Shown here piece after piece: positions 1-10,540 of a DNA stretch of 64,000 nucleotides. Made by a program: the position numbers and the translations under genes. Numbering within the stretch: the first letter of the stretch is position 1; each line of letters starts with the position of its first letter. The notes under the pieces were generated by a model. It was not told the DNA's origin and searched no databases. It saw nothing but the letters and a program-made list of their open reading frames with translations. The DNA comes from Miscanthus floridulus. Lineage: Eukaryota; Streptophyta; Magnoliopsida; Poales; Poaceae. The stretch is taken from contig NC_089591.1 of NCBI RefSeq assembly GCF_019320115.1, positions 21,554,502 through 21,618,501 on the forward strand, given 5' to 3'.

Positions 1-578
1 TAGTTAATTATTGCTTTATAATTCAACTAGATGACTGCATGTGTAGTTTCTGTTGTGGTGACGATTCCATGATGATAATGATCTTTTCTGTAAAGATGGT
101 TAATAACAAAGTTATAGATAACTTACTTATCTATGTTGTAGTAAATTTTCATAGTTAGAGGCCTTATGGTTTAAGAATTATAGCTGTTAGAAGTCTGCTG
201 CTAGAAATGCTTGCTCTTTGGGCTGACCCAAAAGATGGAATTGTTTGACTTAGATAACTGCTGAATCACATTAAGAGGATTAAAATAAAGTTGTAGGAAA
301 TTTCATAATATTTCTAGAATGTCAACAACCATATTATTTTGATGTGGATAACTCTAGTTATGATCAAAACAAGTGGCTATTGTGTTGTAGTCTAGAAAAT
401 AATTTACATAAGTGTTTTTTAAGTTACTAGAAAAGAGATATGCACCTACTCAGTAAAAGAAAAATGTAACTTGTTATCACCTTAATGCAATGCTGCTGAG
501 AACACTTATGAGGATGCATTCATCACACCATATCACATTATACATGTCATTATATATGCATCCACGATATCTTATTCC

Positions 579-821
579 ATGATCATGAATGTAGGATTGT
601 CCAAAGGGATTACTCTTTTGGAGTTCAATGAAGAAGAAGAGGAGGATCAGTAGGAGACACCTTAGGCCATAGCTCTAGAAGGGGAGGAGCAAACTCTTGA
701 GGACCTCCCTAAGTGCTTGGATCATAGGCCAACCTCTTTCCTCAAAGGCAAGCCTCAAAGCATTCTAAGTCTCCTATGTTTTATAAAATATCACTTGAGT
801 CCTTTATGTTTGATGCACTAG
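579..821 (+). pseudogene. LTR-internal acidic ORF, copy 1, two in-frame TAG stops
   Basis: This is an 81-codon frame inside the LTR, running from ATG at 579 to TAG at 819-821 with no frameshift. It reads as an ITLLEF motif, a run of glutamates, an EGEE block, then DHRPTSFLKGKP and ILSLLCF. The same frame recurs at 29170, 61080 and 63591 on the plus strand, and at 6769 on the minus strand. Two internal stops are TAG where sister copies have CAG, as expected from C-to-T decay. The product's function is unknown and I recognise no domain. It lies just upstream of the LTR TATA box, so it should be in U3 and present near the 3' end of a genomic transcript. Confidence 0.6.
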
Positions 822-873
822 GTTATAAGAGTTGAATTGGAAACACTTGATGCATAGAACTAGCTTGTCCAGA

Positions 874-881
874 TATATATA
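874..881 (+). promoter_or_regulatory. Candidate LTR TATA box (family X)
   Basis: TATATATA is followed by a conserved CCTTTAACCCTATG stretch. The same arrangement occurs at 61376, 63887 and (as TACATATA) 29464, and in reverse at 3809, 6478 and 10243. Conservation in every X LTR copy supports a promoter core, but the start site is not shown. Confidence 0.5.
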
Positions 882-1771
882 CCTTTAACCCTATGCATGT
901 CTAGGATCAAATATAGGCTTAGCCATGCTTAGACCGATAGAAGTCGGGTGATTTCCTGTCACCTACGAGATATAAGTGGATACCGAAGCACGGTTGGCTA
1001 TATTTTCTATCGTGGAACAGAACCATGGGGTAATGTAATTGGAGTCTATGTGTAGGTTGACTCATGTGATTCCATCTATGTGTATGTTGAGTCATGTAAT
1101 TCCGTCTATGCCGATTAAGGACCATACCGTTGTTGGCACTTTTATCAAGATTTAACGCATGCCTCTTGTTTAGCTAGCCAGATAACTCGTTCTGACCGTG
1201 AACCCGAGTAGCTCAACTCAGGCCAGGCCCCATTCTATTAGAGTGTGCACTCTGGATGGTAGTAAGGATGTGCGGGGAGCCAGATGGGAGCCCAAGGACA
1301 GGGTAGTCTTGATCGTCCTGGTAGCTGGTTGTCCCTGATTGTGCGGCACTAGTCAAACCCATGAAATGTGTACCTAAGTTATACCAAAGGTGACCTAAGG
1401 TGACTATTGATCTGATCTGCCTAGGTTTGTGTTAGGAATAAATTCCCAGCTGGTTGAAATCAATTTGAATCACCGTCTCTCCCGGACAGTGAGAAACTTG
1501 GTTAGCCCCAACGTCATAGTAATTGTATTATGGAATGATGGTTATGAAGAACATGGAATTACTACACCAGCTATGGTTATTATTGTTATTCTACTAAATG
1601 ATATACCACATGTTTGGTACAGGTTAGTTGCTAATCGAGAGATGAATAGCTATAATTAACTTGATGATCGAATTATAACTGTATACTTGAATTGGTAAGC
1701 TTTTTATGCAAAATGTTGTCAAGCTAGCTCCACTTTTACAGCCTTGCAATGATTCTTGGAGTCACTTTATT

Positions 1772-2434
1772 TTACAGCTAGACTTACCTGTCATAAACCA
1801 AAAATAAAGTGACTCCAAGGATCATGCAAGACTTTATAAGTGGGGCTAGCTTGACACCATTTTGCATTAAAAGCCACTAATTAAGCTATACATTTTATAA
1901 TTCAGTCATCAAGTTAATTATAGCTATTCATCTCTAGATTAGCAACTAACCTATGTGAAACATGTGATATATCATTTAGTAGCATAACAATAGTAACCAT
2001 AGCTGGTGTAAGATTTTCATATTCATTAGAACCATCATATTCCACAATCCAATTACTACAATGAAGGGGCTCCGCCAAGCTTATCACTATCTAGGAAAGA
2101 TGGTGATTTGAATCAATTGCAACCAACTGGGCAGTATTCCTAACACAAACCTAGGTCTACTAGCCAAGGTAGCCTTATGTCACCTTTGGTACAACTTAGG
2201 TCCACATTTCATGGGTCCAATTAGCGCCGCATAACTAGGGACAACCAGCGGCTAGGATGGTTAGGACTACCCTACCCTTGGGCTCATGTCTGGCTTCCCA
2301 CACATCCTTACTACCATCTAGAGTGCGCACTTTGACACAACAAGGCCCGGCCTAAGTTGAGCTACTCGGCTTTGTGGTTGAAATGAGTTATCTGGATAGC
2401 TAAGTGAGAGGCATGCAGTTCAAAATGACAAGAG
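1772..2434 (-). mobile_element. Family X 3' LTR, distal segment of the minus-strand element
   Basis: This is the reverse complement of the 1200-1770 and 29700-30350 type LTR sequence. It abuts 1-1771 in a head-to-head junction around 1760-1815, where the GGAGTCACTTTATT motif appears on both strands. I read it as the far part of the 3' LTR belonging to the minus-strand X element at 14691-24410, cut off here by the nested LTR that begins at 2435. The final 500 or so bases of the LTR are missing at the inverted junction. Confidence 0.65.
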
Positions 2435-3808
2435 TGTAGCAGAACCGTCCAATTTATAAGAGCACATGTACAATAGCAGCCCACAAGCGATCACACTATC
2501 ATACTTGAGCCCATATAAATTCAGTAGTCCGTCGAGTACCATGAAGGGTCTTGATTCAACCAACATACAACCAAGATCATACATAATTCAACATACATGT
2601 CACACATTACATAAAGTTCACAAATATAGTTCCATACATCAGAGTATGATTAAAAGTTATTACAAACCAAGTTTAGGTAAAATAGTAGTAGAAGCAATTA
2701 AAGTTTGAAACCAACATCTGCATCGTTGTTCAAATACTATGCTAGTTCATGATTACAATCCCATAAAAGCATAAGAGAGGGATGAACAAGAGATGTCTTG
2801 CCAAGGGCCCTACTCCTCGTCCACTGGCAAGATAGAAATAGTTCTTATAGTAGCCATGATACATAGTATTATCAGGCAATAATGGGAAATAAACCCTGAG
2901 TACAAGAAGCTACTCAACTAGACTTACCCATCACAAAGCAAAAATAAAGTGACTCCAAGGGTGATGCAATGGCTTTATAAGTGGAGCTAGATTGACAACA
3001 TTTTGCATAAAAAGCCACTAATTCAACTATACCTTTTATAATTCAGTTATCAAGTTAATTATAGCTATTCATCTCTAGATTAGCGACTAACCTATGCCAA
3101 ACATGTAGTATATTGTTAATGACATCATAATAATAACCATAGCCATTTAATATTTCATTCTCAGAACCATTCCACTTGCCATTAACACTATGATAGAAGG
3201 AAGCTCAGTCAAGTTTCTCACTATCCAGGAGAGATAGTGATTTGAATCAATTTCAACTAGCTGGGAATTTATTCCTAACACAAACCTAGGCAGACCAGAT
3301 CAACGGTCACCTTAGGTCACCTTTGGTACAACGCAGGTCCACATTTCATGGGTTCGATCAGCGCCGCACAATTAGGGATGACCAGCTGCTAGGACGTTTA
3401 GGCCTGGCCTGCCCTTGTGCTCATGTCTAGGCTCCCCGCACATCCTTACTACCATCCAGAGTGTGCACTCTTATAGAATGGGGCCCAGCCTGAGTTGAGC
3501 TACTCAACTTCGCGGTTGGAACGAGTTATCCAGCTAGCTAAGTGAGAGGCATGCATTCAAAATGACTGAGGACCAACAACGGTATGGTCCTTAATCAGCG
3601 TTGATGGAATCACATGAGTCAACCTACAACATAGACTTCAGTCCATCCTTGATTTACAACATCCATCATTCTTTTACATGATAGTAAATATAGTCAACCG
3701 TGGTTCAGTGCCCACCTATATCTCGCAGGTGACAAGAAATCATCCGACTACTACCGGTCTAAGCATAGCTAAGCATATATTAGATCTTGGACCAACAAAG
3801 GGTTAAAT

Positions 3809-3817
3809 GTATATATC
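3809..3817 (-). promoter_or_regulatory. Candidate LTR TATA box, minus strand
   Basis: A TATATA core in the conserved context shared by the X LTRs, next to the reverse complement of CCTTTAACCC. It is inferred from conservation only. Confidence 0.4.
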
Positions 3818-3879
3818 TAGGACAAGGTAGTTTTATGCATCAAGTGTTTCCAACCAACTCTTATAACCTAATGCATCAA

Positions 3880-4105
3880 ACATAAAAGACTCAAGTGATA
3901 TTTTATAAAACATGGGAGACTTAGAATGCTCTAGGGCTTGCCTTTGATAAAGGAAGTTGGCTTATGATCTGAGCACTTCGGGTAGATCCTCAAGAGCTTG
4001 CTCCTTGCCTTCTGGAGCTATGGGATGAGGTGCCTCCTAGTTGTTCCTCTAGCTCTTTGTTGAATTCTAATAAAGTTATCCCCTCGAACGATCCTATATG
4101 CATGA
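3880..4105 (-). pseudogene. LTR-internal acidic ORF, frameshifted copy
   Basis: Read on the minus strand, this keeps the opening block (ITLLEFN) and the closing PTSF-IKGKP-like and SILSL blocks. A frameshift in the glutamate-rich middle puts the two halves in different frames. It corresponds in position to the open copy at 6536-6769. The product is unknown and this copy is dead. Confidence 0.45.
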
Positions 4106-6477
4106 GTAGAAAATAAGAAATCATGGATGCATATATAATGACATGTATAATATGATATGATGTGATGAATGCATCCTCATAAGTGTTCTCAGTAGCATTG
4201 CATTAAGGTGATAACAAGTTACATTTTCTTTTACTGAGTAGGGGCATATCTCTTCTCTAGTAACTTAAACAAATACTTATGTAAATCATTTTCTGGACTA
4301 CAGGACAGCAGCCACTTGTTTTTACCATAACTAGAGTTCTACACATCAAAATAATATGGTTGTGGACATTCTGGAAATCTTATGAAATGTCCAACTTTAT
4401 TTTAATTATCTTAATGTGATTTAGCAGTTATCTAGGTCAAACAATTCAATCTTTTAGATCTATCTAGAGAGCAAGCATTTTAGATAGCAGACTTCCGACC
4501 ACCATAATTCTCAAACCATAAGTCCTATGACTATGAAAATTTAACAAAAGGTAGATCATTATCATCATGAAATCATCACCACAACAGAACTACATATGCA
4601 ATCAACTAGTTGAATTATAAAGCAATAATTAGCTAGTTGCCTATAAACAAATACTTCTAAGCCTCACTAACAGTATCAACAGATTATATGAATCACACGC
4701 ACCATAGAAAACATCATGGTTAAGCCTAACAAATTTAATTATATTCATTTATTTATTTCCTTAGATAATAAGGTGATTTATAGAGTAAATATTTATAGTG
4801 CTCAATAAATTCCAAGAAAATTATAGTAGGCTACACATGACCCTAATAGTCTACTATAAAAATTTCATGCCATTTGAATTAGTATAGCTACCTCTATAAA
4901 AATGACAATTTGCATATGCTTATTTCAGCAAAAATAGTTTAGCATAGTGAAAAGTGTCAAGCAATAGATTTAATATTTTTCTTACTTTGCATGAGAATAC
5001 CATGTAAAAATTTGTACTGATCATATGTTTTGTATTTTTACCCCAATTAATTTCATTAGAATCTAGCAACTAAATAAGATTAAATAGGAAGACCATATTA
5101 CAACTATGTCTACTATAGGTTTAGTATTTTTCCTAGCTAGAGCATGTCAACACAAAACCTGCAAAATTGGAAATCATAATTTTATCACTTTCCTAGCTCA
5201 AGTTATGCATTTTACAAGATATAAACTACTTTAAAAGCACTTATCTTGCTCAATTTAATTCACCAAGAAAAATACCCTAAGCAGTAGATTTTATATTTTT
5301 ATAAAATAGTACTCTTCATGGTGAATCCAACAAAATTTGGTTCACCTCATTTGGATACTCGTAGCTCTAGATATAATTTTTGCAATTTAGTATTCAAACT
5401 ATGAAAAATAAACAAAAAAAAACTAAACCCTAAATGCTTCAGTGCACCCGATCTATACACCCAGGTGTGACTGACGTGCGTTTCCCATAGTTAACCCAGC
5501 CCCACATGACAGCGAAATAGAATAGAGATGGCACTTTGACCAGCGAGAACTCACCGACAGTGAGGTCACCGATGACGAGGTCATCGCCGTTGTGTTCCCC
5601 ATCATCACGCGCATCTATTGGTACCCTAGGTTTGATCAAAGGATCATCGGAGCTACCTCACCGGTGAGCATGGCGGCTCGACGGTGGTACGCGGTGGTGC
5701 TCTGGCCATCTTCGGTGATGGCATGGCCAGGCGAGTGTGGCTACAACATCCATGAACCCTAGCAAAGTCTACGATGCGGATCAAGACACTATGAAGCGGT
5801 GGTGAAGCTTGGCCACGTGTATGGCGGCACGGCGGTACAAGCACATCAGTGGCACGATGATGTTCGGGCATGACGGCGGCAGTAGCGAGGAACTAGGATA
5901 TGGTGTGAGCACCTACAACCTAGGGTGATGATGGACCAATGGAGAAGAAGGTAGGAGCTGTGGTGGATAGGGCTGGCCATAGGCGAGCTTGGAGCTCAGC
6001 AGTGCACCATGGCTATGGCAGCGATGGCGACATGAAATGTGGCCTGACCTGAGCTCGGATGGTGGCACAGAAGGTTTAGGGAGGTGGAGCGGCTCATGGC
6101 CAAGTAGTGTGCACAAGCTATTGGCAAGGTGATGGTGGCGCGTGAGCTCAGTGGAGGTCGGCGACGATGATGGTGGTGCTGTAGTTCCACTTCGACAGGC
6201 ATGAGAGTGAGAGAGAGAGGCAAGGCTGAGAGTGAGCACAAGTGAGAGGCGCATGGTCGGCATCCACTTATGCTCGCTTTGTCCTGACCGGTGGGGGCAT
6301 CGGTGGTGGATGGCCACTAGGTACATTATCCCATGGTTCTTTTCCATGATAGAAAATATAGCCAACCGTGCTCTAGTATCCACCTATATCTCGCAGGTGA
6401 TAGGAAATCACCTAACTTCTACCGGTCTAAGCATGGCTAAGCATATATTCGATCATAGACCTACATAGGGTTTAAAG

Positions 6478-6484
6478 TATATAT
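6478..6484 (-). promoter_or_regulatory. Candidate LTR TATA box, minus strand
   Basis: A TATATA core about 50 bases downstream (minus strand) of the LTR ORF stop, the same spacing as in the other X LTR copies. Confidence 0.4.
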
Positions 6485-6535
6485 GTGGACAAGGTAGTTC
6501 CATGCATCAAGTGTTTCCAAATCAACTCTTATAAC

Positions 6536-6769
6536 CTAATGCATTAAACATAAAGGACTCAAGTGATATTTTAGAAAACATAAGAGGCTTAAAATGATCC
6601 GGGGCTTGCCTTTCAGGAAAGAAGTGGGTTGGTGGTCAAGACACTCTAGAAGTTCATCAATATCTGGTTCCTCTCCTTCAGGAGCTGCGGGTTGGGGTGT
6701 CCCTTGATTGTCCTCCACCTCTTCTTCGAATTCCAGTAGGGTTACTCCTTTGGGCGAGCTTCTATGCAT
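6536..6769 (-). CDS. LTR-internal acidic ORF, open copy (uncharacterised)
   Basis: This is a fully open 77-residue frame from the ATG whose complement is at 6767-6769; an in-frame upstream ATG would give 97 residues. It reads as a short basic start, VTLLEFEEEVED, an EGEE block, LLECLDHQPTSFLKGKP, then ILSLLCF. It aligns in register with the open copy at 63591-63848 although the two LTRs are clearly diverged. In the PTSFLKGKP block, the differences I can see between them are all at third codon positions. No signal peptide or membrane segment is evident. The function is unknown, and it may be a micropeptide or a conserved LTR element that happens to be open. Confidence 0.5.
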   Translation of the reverse strand: MHRSSPKGVTLLEFEEEVEDNQGTPQPAAPEGEEPDIDELLECLDHQPTSFLKGKPRIILSLLCFLKYHLSPLCLMH

Positions 6770-8810
6770 GATTTTGAAATAAGATATCAAGGATACATAG
6801 ATAATGACATGGATGATATGATATGCCATGGTAGCAAGTTATTAAGATGATAACAAAATTAACTTTCTTTTTACTGAGTAGGCGCATATCTCCTCTCTAG
6901 TAACTAAACAAACATCCATTTAAAACATTTTCTGGACTATAAGACAGCAGCTACTTGTTTTGACCGTAACTTGAGTTTTATACACCCAAATAACATGATA
7001 TTGGACTTTGTGCAAATCTTATAGAATTTTCTACAACTTTCCTTTAATCATCTTAAGGTGATTCAGTAGCTACCTAGGTCAAACAATTCAATCTTCTAGA
7101 TCTATCCAGAGGACAAGCAAATCTGAGAGCAAACTTCTAACAACTATAACTCTTAATCCATTAGGCCTATGACTATGAAATTTTAGGACAAGCAAGATGA
7201 GTAAGTTTTATACAACTTTGTTATTGACAAGTTTCATAGAAGAGATCGTTATCATCATGAATTTGTCAACACAATAGAAATTACTCATGTAGCCATTTGC
7301 TTGAATTATATGGAATAATTATCTAGCTGCCTATCACCAATTACTTCTAAGAAAAACTATTCATCCCAACAAATCATATGCATCACAAGCACCACATAAA
7401 AACATCATGGTTAAGCACAACTAATTTATTTATATACATTTATTAATTTCCTTATATAATAGGGTGATTTAGAAGATAAATACTTCCATTGCACAATAAA
7501 TTCAAATAAAACTAGAGTAGCTTACATATGACCCCAAAAGTCTACTACATAAATTTCATGCTAATTTGATAAGTATAGCCATCTCTACAAAAAATGACAA
7601 ATTGCATAGGCTTATTTTAGCAAAAATAGTTTAGCCTAGTGAAAAGTGTCAAACAATAGATTTTCGTATTTTCCTTACTTTCATCCTAGCATAAGAACAT
7701 TGTGTAAAAAATTGCATGATCATAAGTTATGTATTTTTACCCCAATTATTTTCACTAGAAACTAGCAATTATTTAAGATTAAATAGGAAGACCATATTCC
7801 AAGTATGCCTATTGTAGGTTTAGTATTTTTCCTAGCTAGAGCATTTCAACACAAGACTAACAAAATTTGAATCACAATTTTAGCACCTCTCTAGCTCAAG
7901 TTATGCATTTTACCAGATAGAAACAATGTTAAAAGCACTTTACTAGCTTAATTTAATTCTCCTAGAAATATATCACAAACAGTAGGTTACATATTTATAC
8001 TACACTTCATTATGAATCCATCAAAATTTGGATCACAGGCATTTGGACACTCCTAGCTCAAGATATAAATTTTTGAAGTTTGCATTCAAATCTGTTAAAA
8101 TAAATAAAGAAAATCAAATTTCAAATCGGGCCCAGCAGCTAGGTGCACCCGGTCTAGCGCACCCAGAGGCGCTGACAGCAGGGGCCCATAGTCAACATGA
8201 CCCCACATATCATACACACAAAAGCAGGGTGGCGCTTTGACTGGCTGTAGCTCGCCGACGGCGAGGTCTCCTGGTAGTACGGTCACCACCATCGTGTTCC
8301 CCTCAACATCACGCATCGAATGAGGTAGGCCATCGAACCTCTAATGGCGGTTTGCTATGGCAAGCGGCACTAATGGCTGCTTAGTGGAGGTGTGCGGTGG
8401 TGGACTCACTATCTTTGACAAAGACGTGACCAAGCAAGCACAGCTACTGACTTCTACGAACCCTAGCGGAGCTCTACGGTGCGGATCGAGCCACGGTGAA
8501 GCGGCGGTGAGCTCCTATGACCTAAGGTGATGATGGAACTAGGGAGAAAGAAGTGGGAGGAGCGGTGGATAAGGTTGTCCATGGTGAGCTTAGAGCTCAG
8601 GTGGCGCACCACGTCCATGGCGATGCGAAATGCCACTTTACCTTGGCTCGAACGGTGGTGCTAGCAACTCGGTGAGGTGGAGCAAGTCACGGCGAAGCTA
8701 CACACATGATGGAATGGATGGAGGTGCGGCGATGGTGGTGCGCGAGTGCGGTGAAGGTGTGCGGCGACGACGGTGAGCATGGCTCCGCTCGGTGAGCTAG
8801 CATGAGGGAG

Positions 8811-8815
8811 AGAGT
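8811..8815. repeat. Left target-site duplication of solo LTR (AGAGT)
   Basis: AGAGT directly precedes TGTATCAGAATCG. It pairs with AGAGC at 13832-13836 with one mismatch, as expected for an old 5-bp gypsy duplication. Confidence 0.6.
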
Positions 8816-9522
8816 TGTATCAGAATCGACCAATTTATAAGAGCATAAGTATCAAAGCAATCACCAGAGTGATCAAACCGTCATACTTGAACCCATATAA
8901 ACCCGGTAGTCAACTAAAACCACGAAGGATTTCAAACCAACTTGCATACAATCAAGATCATAGTGATTCACATAACAAGCCACATGTTACATCCATTTCA
9001 CAAGTAGTTCACAATTACCTCATACCACGAAGTTCACATAGTTATTACAACATGAGTTCATAAATAGCGGAAGCAAAGTAGTTTGAGACCCGCACACACA
9101 CTTAGTTCAAATACAAGCCAGTTCCATAGTCATATCCAGCAAAAGCAACATGATAAGATAACATAGATGATCATGCCCCATGATCTAGTCTTCATTCCCC
9201 ACAGGGTGGAGACAATACTTGCAGTAGCCATTGCAGAGCACATCATCTACAACAAGGGGGAAATAAACCCTGAGTACGAGAATATACTCAGCTAGACTTA
9301 CCCGTCGTAAACCAAAAATAAATGACACCAAGGAGTATGCAATGCTTTATCAGTGGATCTTGCTAGACAACCTTTTTGCATAAAAGCTTGAGTAATCATT
9401 ATCATTATTCACCTATACTAGCAGTGACTTTTAGCCATTACCTACCATCTATATTAGCACCTATACTAATCAAGCACTTGATTAAGTTGCAAACAATAAT
9501 AACCATATCAGGTATTTCATGG

Positions 9523-9553
9523 CTCATTATCATTATCATCATCATCATCATTT
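9523..9553. repeat. ATC trinucleotide microsatellite
   Basis: A short run of ATT/ATC trinucleotides inside the solo LTR. It is absent from the sister LTRs at this point, so it is a local expansion. Confidence 0.6.
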
Positions 9554-10242
9554 AACCATATCTTTAAATTTAGTGAATCTACGTTGCCGCTGCTCAGTCA
9601 AGTTCTCACTATCCGGGAGAGACGACGATTCGAATTGATTCCTATCCAGCTGGAGGGGTATTCCTAACACAAACCCTGCTTCCCTATTGGGGTCACAATC
9701 AAGTCACCTTTGGTACAACTCCAGAGTCAGCGGGTCCGAACAGCGCTGCATCCTCAAGGGCGACACTCTGCCAGGAAGTGCAGGAATTTTAAGCACCTAA
9801 CCCCTTGGGACTCACGCCAATGTCCCTAAGCACATCCTTACTACCTCTAGAATGCGCACGACCCCCTGGTTTCCTAGCCTGAGTCGAACTACTAGGCTTC
9901 ACGGTCGGAACGACTTATCCGGCCAGCTAAGTGTTAGGCTGCGTTCAACATGACATGAGGACATACAACGAATCGGTCCTTAAATGACATAGATAGGGAT
10001 AGATCCACACCCAAGACGTCCTTGCCTTGTTGCTTCTCTATCGACATCCCACCCGGTCTCCATTCATTATTAACACATGGTTATTTGCACTGATAGCAAC
10101 TATAGCCAACCATGACCAAACATCATCCTAACTTGCAGGTGATAGGAAATCACATGACTTTTACCGGTCTAAGCAAGGCTAAACTTTGATTCTCTCCTGG
10201 ACCTAAATAGGATTCAAGGTACGTTTACTGGACAAGGAATAG

Positions 10243-10250
10243 ATATATAT
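10243..10250 (-). promoter_or_regulatory. Candidate LTR TATA box, minus strand
   Basis: ATATATAT at the same place relative to the LTR ORF end as in the other X LTRs, although the surrounding sequence is diverged. Confidence 0.4.
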
Positions 10251-10289
10251 GCAACAAGTGTTTGCATCCAATTCCTATCACTTAATGCA

Positions 10290-10540
10290 TCCACAAATAA
10301 AGATACTCAAAGTAACCATTTTCAAAACATAGGCGACTTAGAATGCTCCGAGGCTTGCCTTTCAGAAAAGATGAAGGTTGGTGATCAGGGACACTCAAGA
10401 ACTTCTTCGTTGGCTCCTTCTTTGGGGGCTTGCACCTCCTGCTCCTGAGCTTGCTGCTATTCCTCCGAGAGTCCTTGCTCGCATTCTAGAAGCGTGACTC
10501 TCTCCGGAACACCTATTGCATGCATATGCATAGTATAAGA
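10290..10540 (-). pseudogene. LTR-internal acidic ORF, diverged broken copy
   Basis: On the minus strand it reads VTLLECEQ, then a TAG stop in a glutamine/glutamate-rich stretch, a frameshift, and then the conserved end SSFLKGKPRSILS. In that end block the differences from the 63-kb copy are mostly third-position changes, plus one T-to-S replacement. It is the most distant copy in the window and shows that the frame predates the split of the X subfamilies. Confidence 0.45.

Larger units (their letters stand above)
1..1771 (+). mobile_element. Family X LTR fragment, plus strand
   Basis: This matches 60503-62251 in the same orientation throughout, and 28600-30350 likewise. It also matches the minus-strand LTR at 2945-4632 in reverse complement. 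It is therefore the middle and late part of a family X LTR. The window begins inside it, so its start is unseen. It breaks off at a GGAGTCACTTTATT motif, about 500 bases short of the LTR end judged from the copy ending at 30842. It contains the LTR-internal acidic ORF (579-821) and the TATA box (874-881). Copy relations are by eye. Confidence 0.85.
2435..6303 (-). mobile_element. Nested family X LTR, 5' truncated (LTR 'A')
   Basis: On the plus strand it begins TGTAGCAGAACCG, the reverse complement of the LTR terminus seen at 30825-30842 and 8816. It then runs through the whole late LTR and into the GC-rich block at about 5640-6303. There it stops at a GTGGCC motif and joins 6304, which belongs to a different point of an X LTR. 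About 0.9 kb of the LTR start is missing, so no second target duplication can be seen. A decayed copy of the LTR ORF lies near 3890-4110, and a TATA-like TGTATATAT lies at 3809-3817. The only open frames in the GC-rich part are not conserved between copies. Confidence 0.75.
6304..8815 (-). mobile_element. Family X 3' LTR, central segment
   Basis: This minus-strand LTR sequence starts in the middle of the LTR, at the CCATGGTTCTTTTCC motif. It passes the LTR ORF (6536-6769) and the long AT-rich tract, and reaches the GC-rich block at 8340-8815. It is interrupted at 8815 by the solo LTR 8816-13831 and resumes at 13832, which makes it part of the 3' LTR of the element at 14691-24410. Compared with intact copies, about 150 bases are missing between this segment and 2434. 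A single deletion at 6303 that also removed the start of the nested LTR would explain this. Confidence 0.7.

Noticed and set aside
5653..6383. Histidine/serine-rich frames on the minus strand
   Set aside because: In the GC-rich block of an X LTR, crossing the 6303 deletion junction. They are not shared with 8340-8800, 12000-13000 or 58660-59710.
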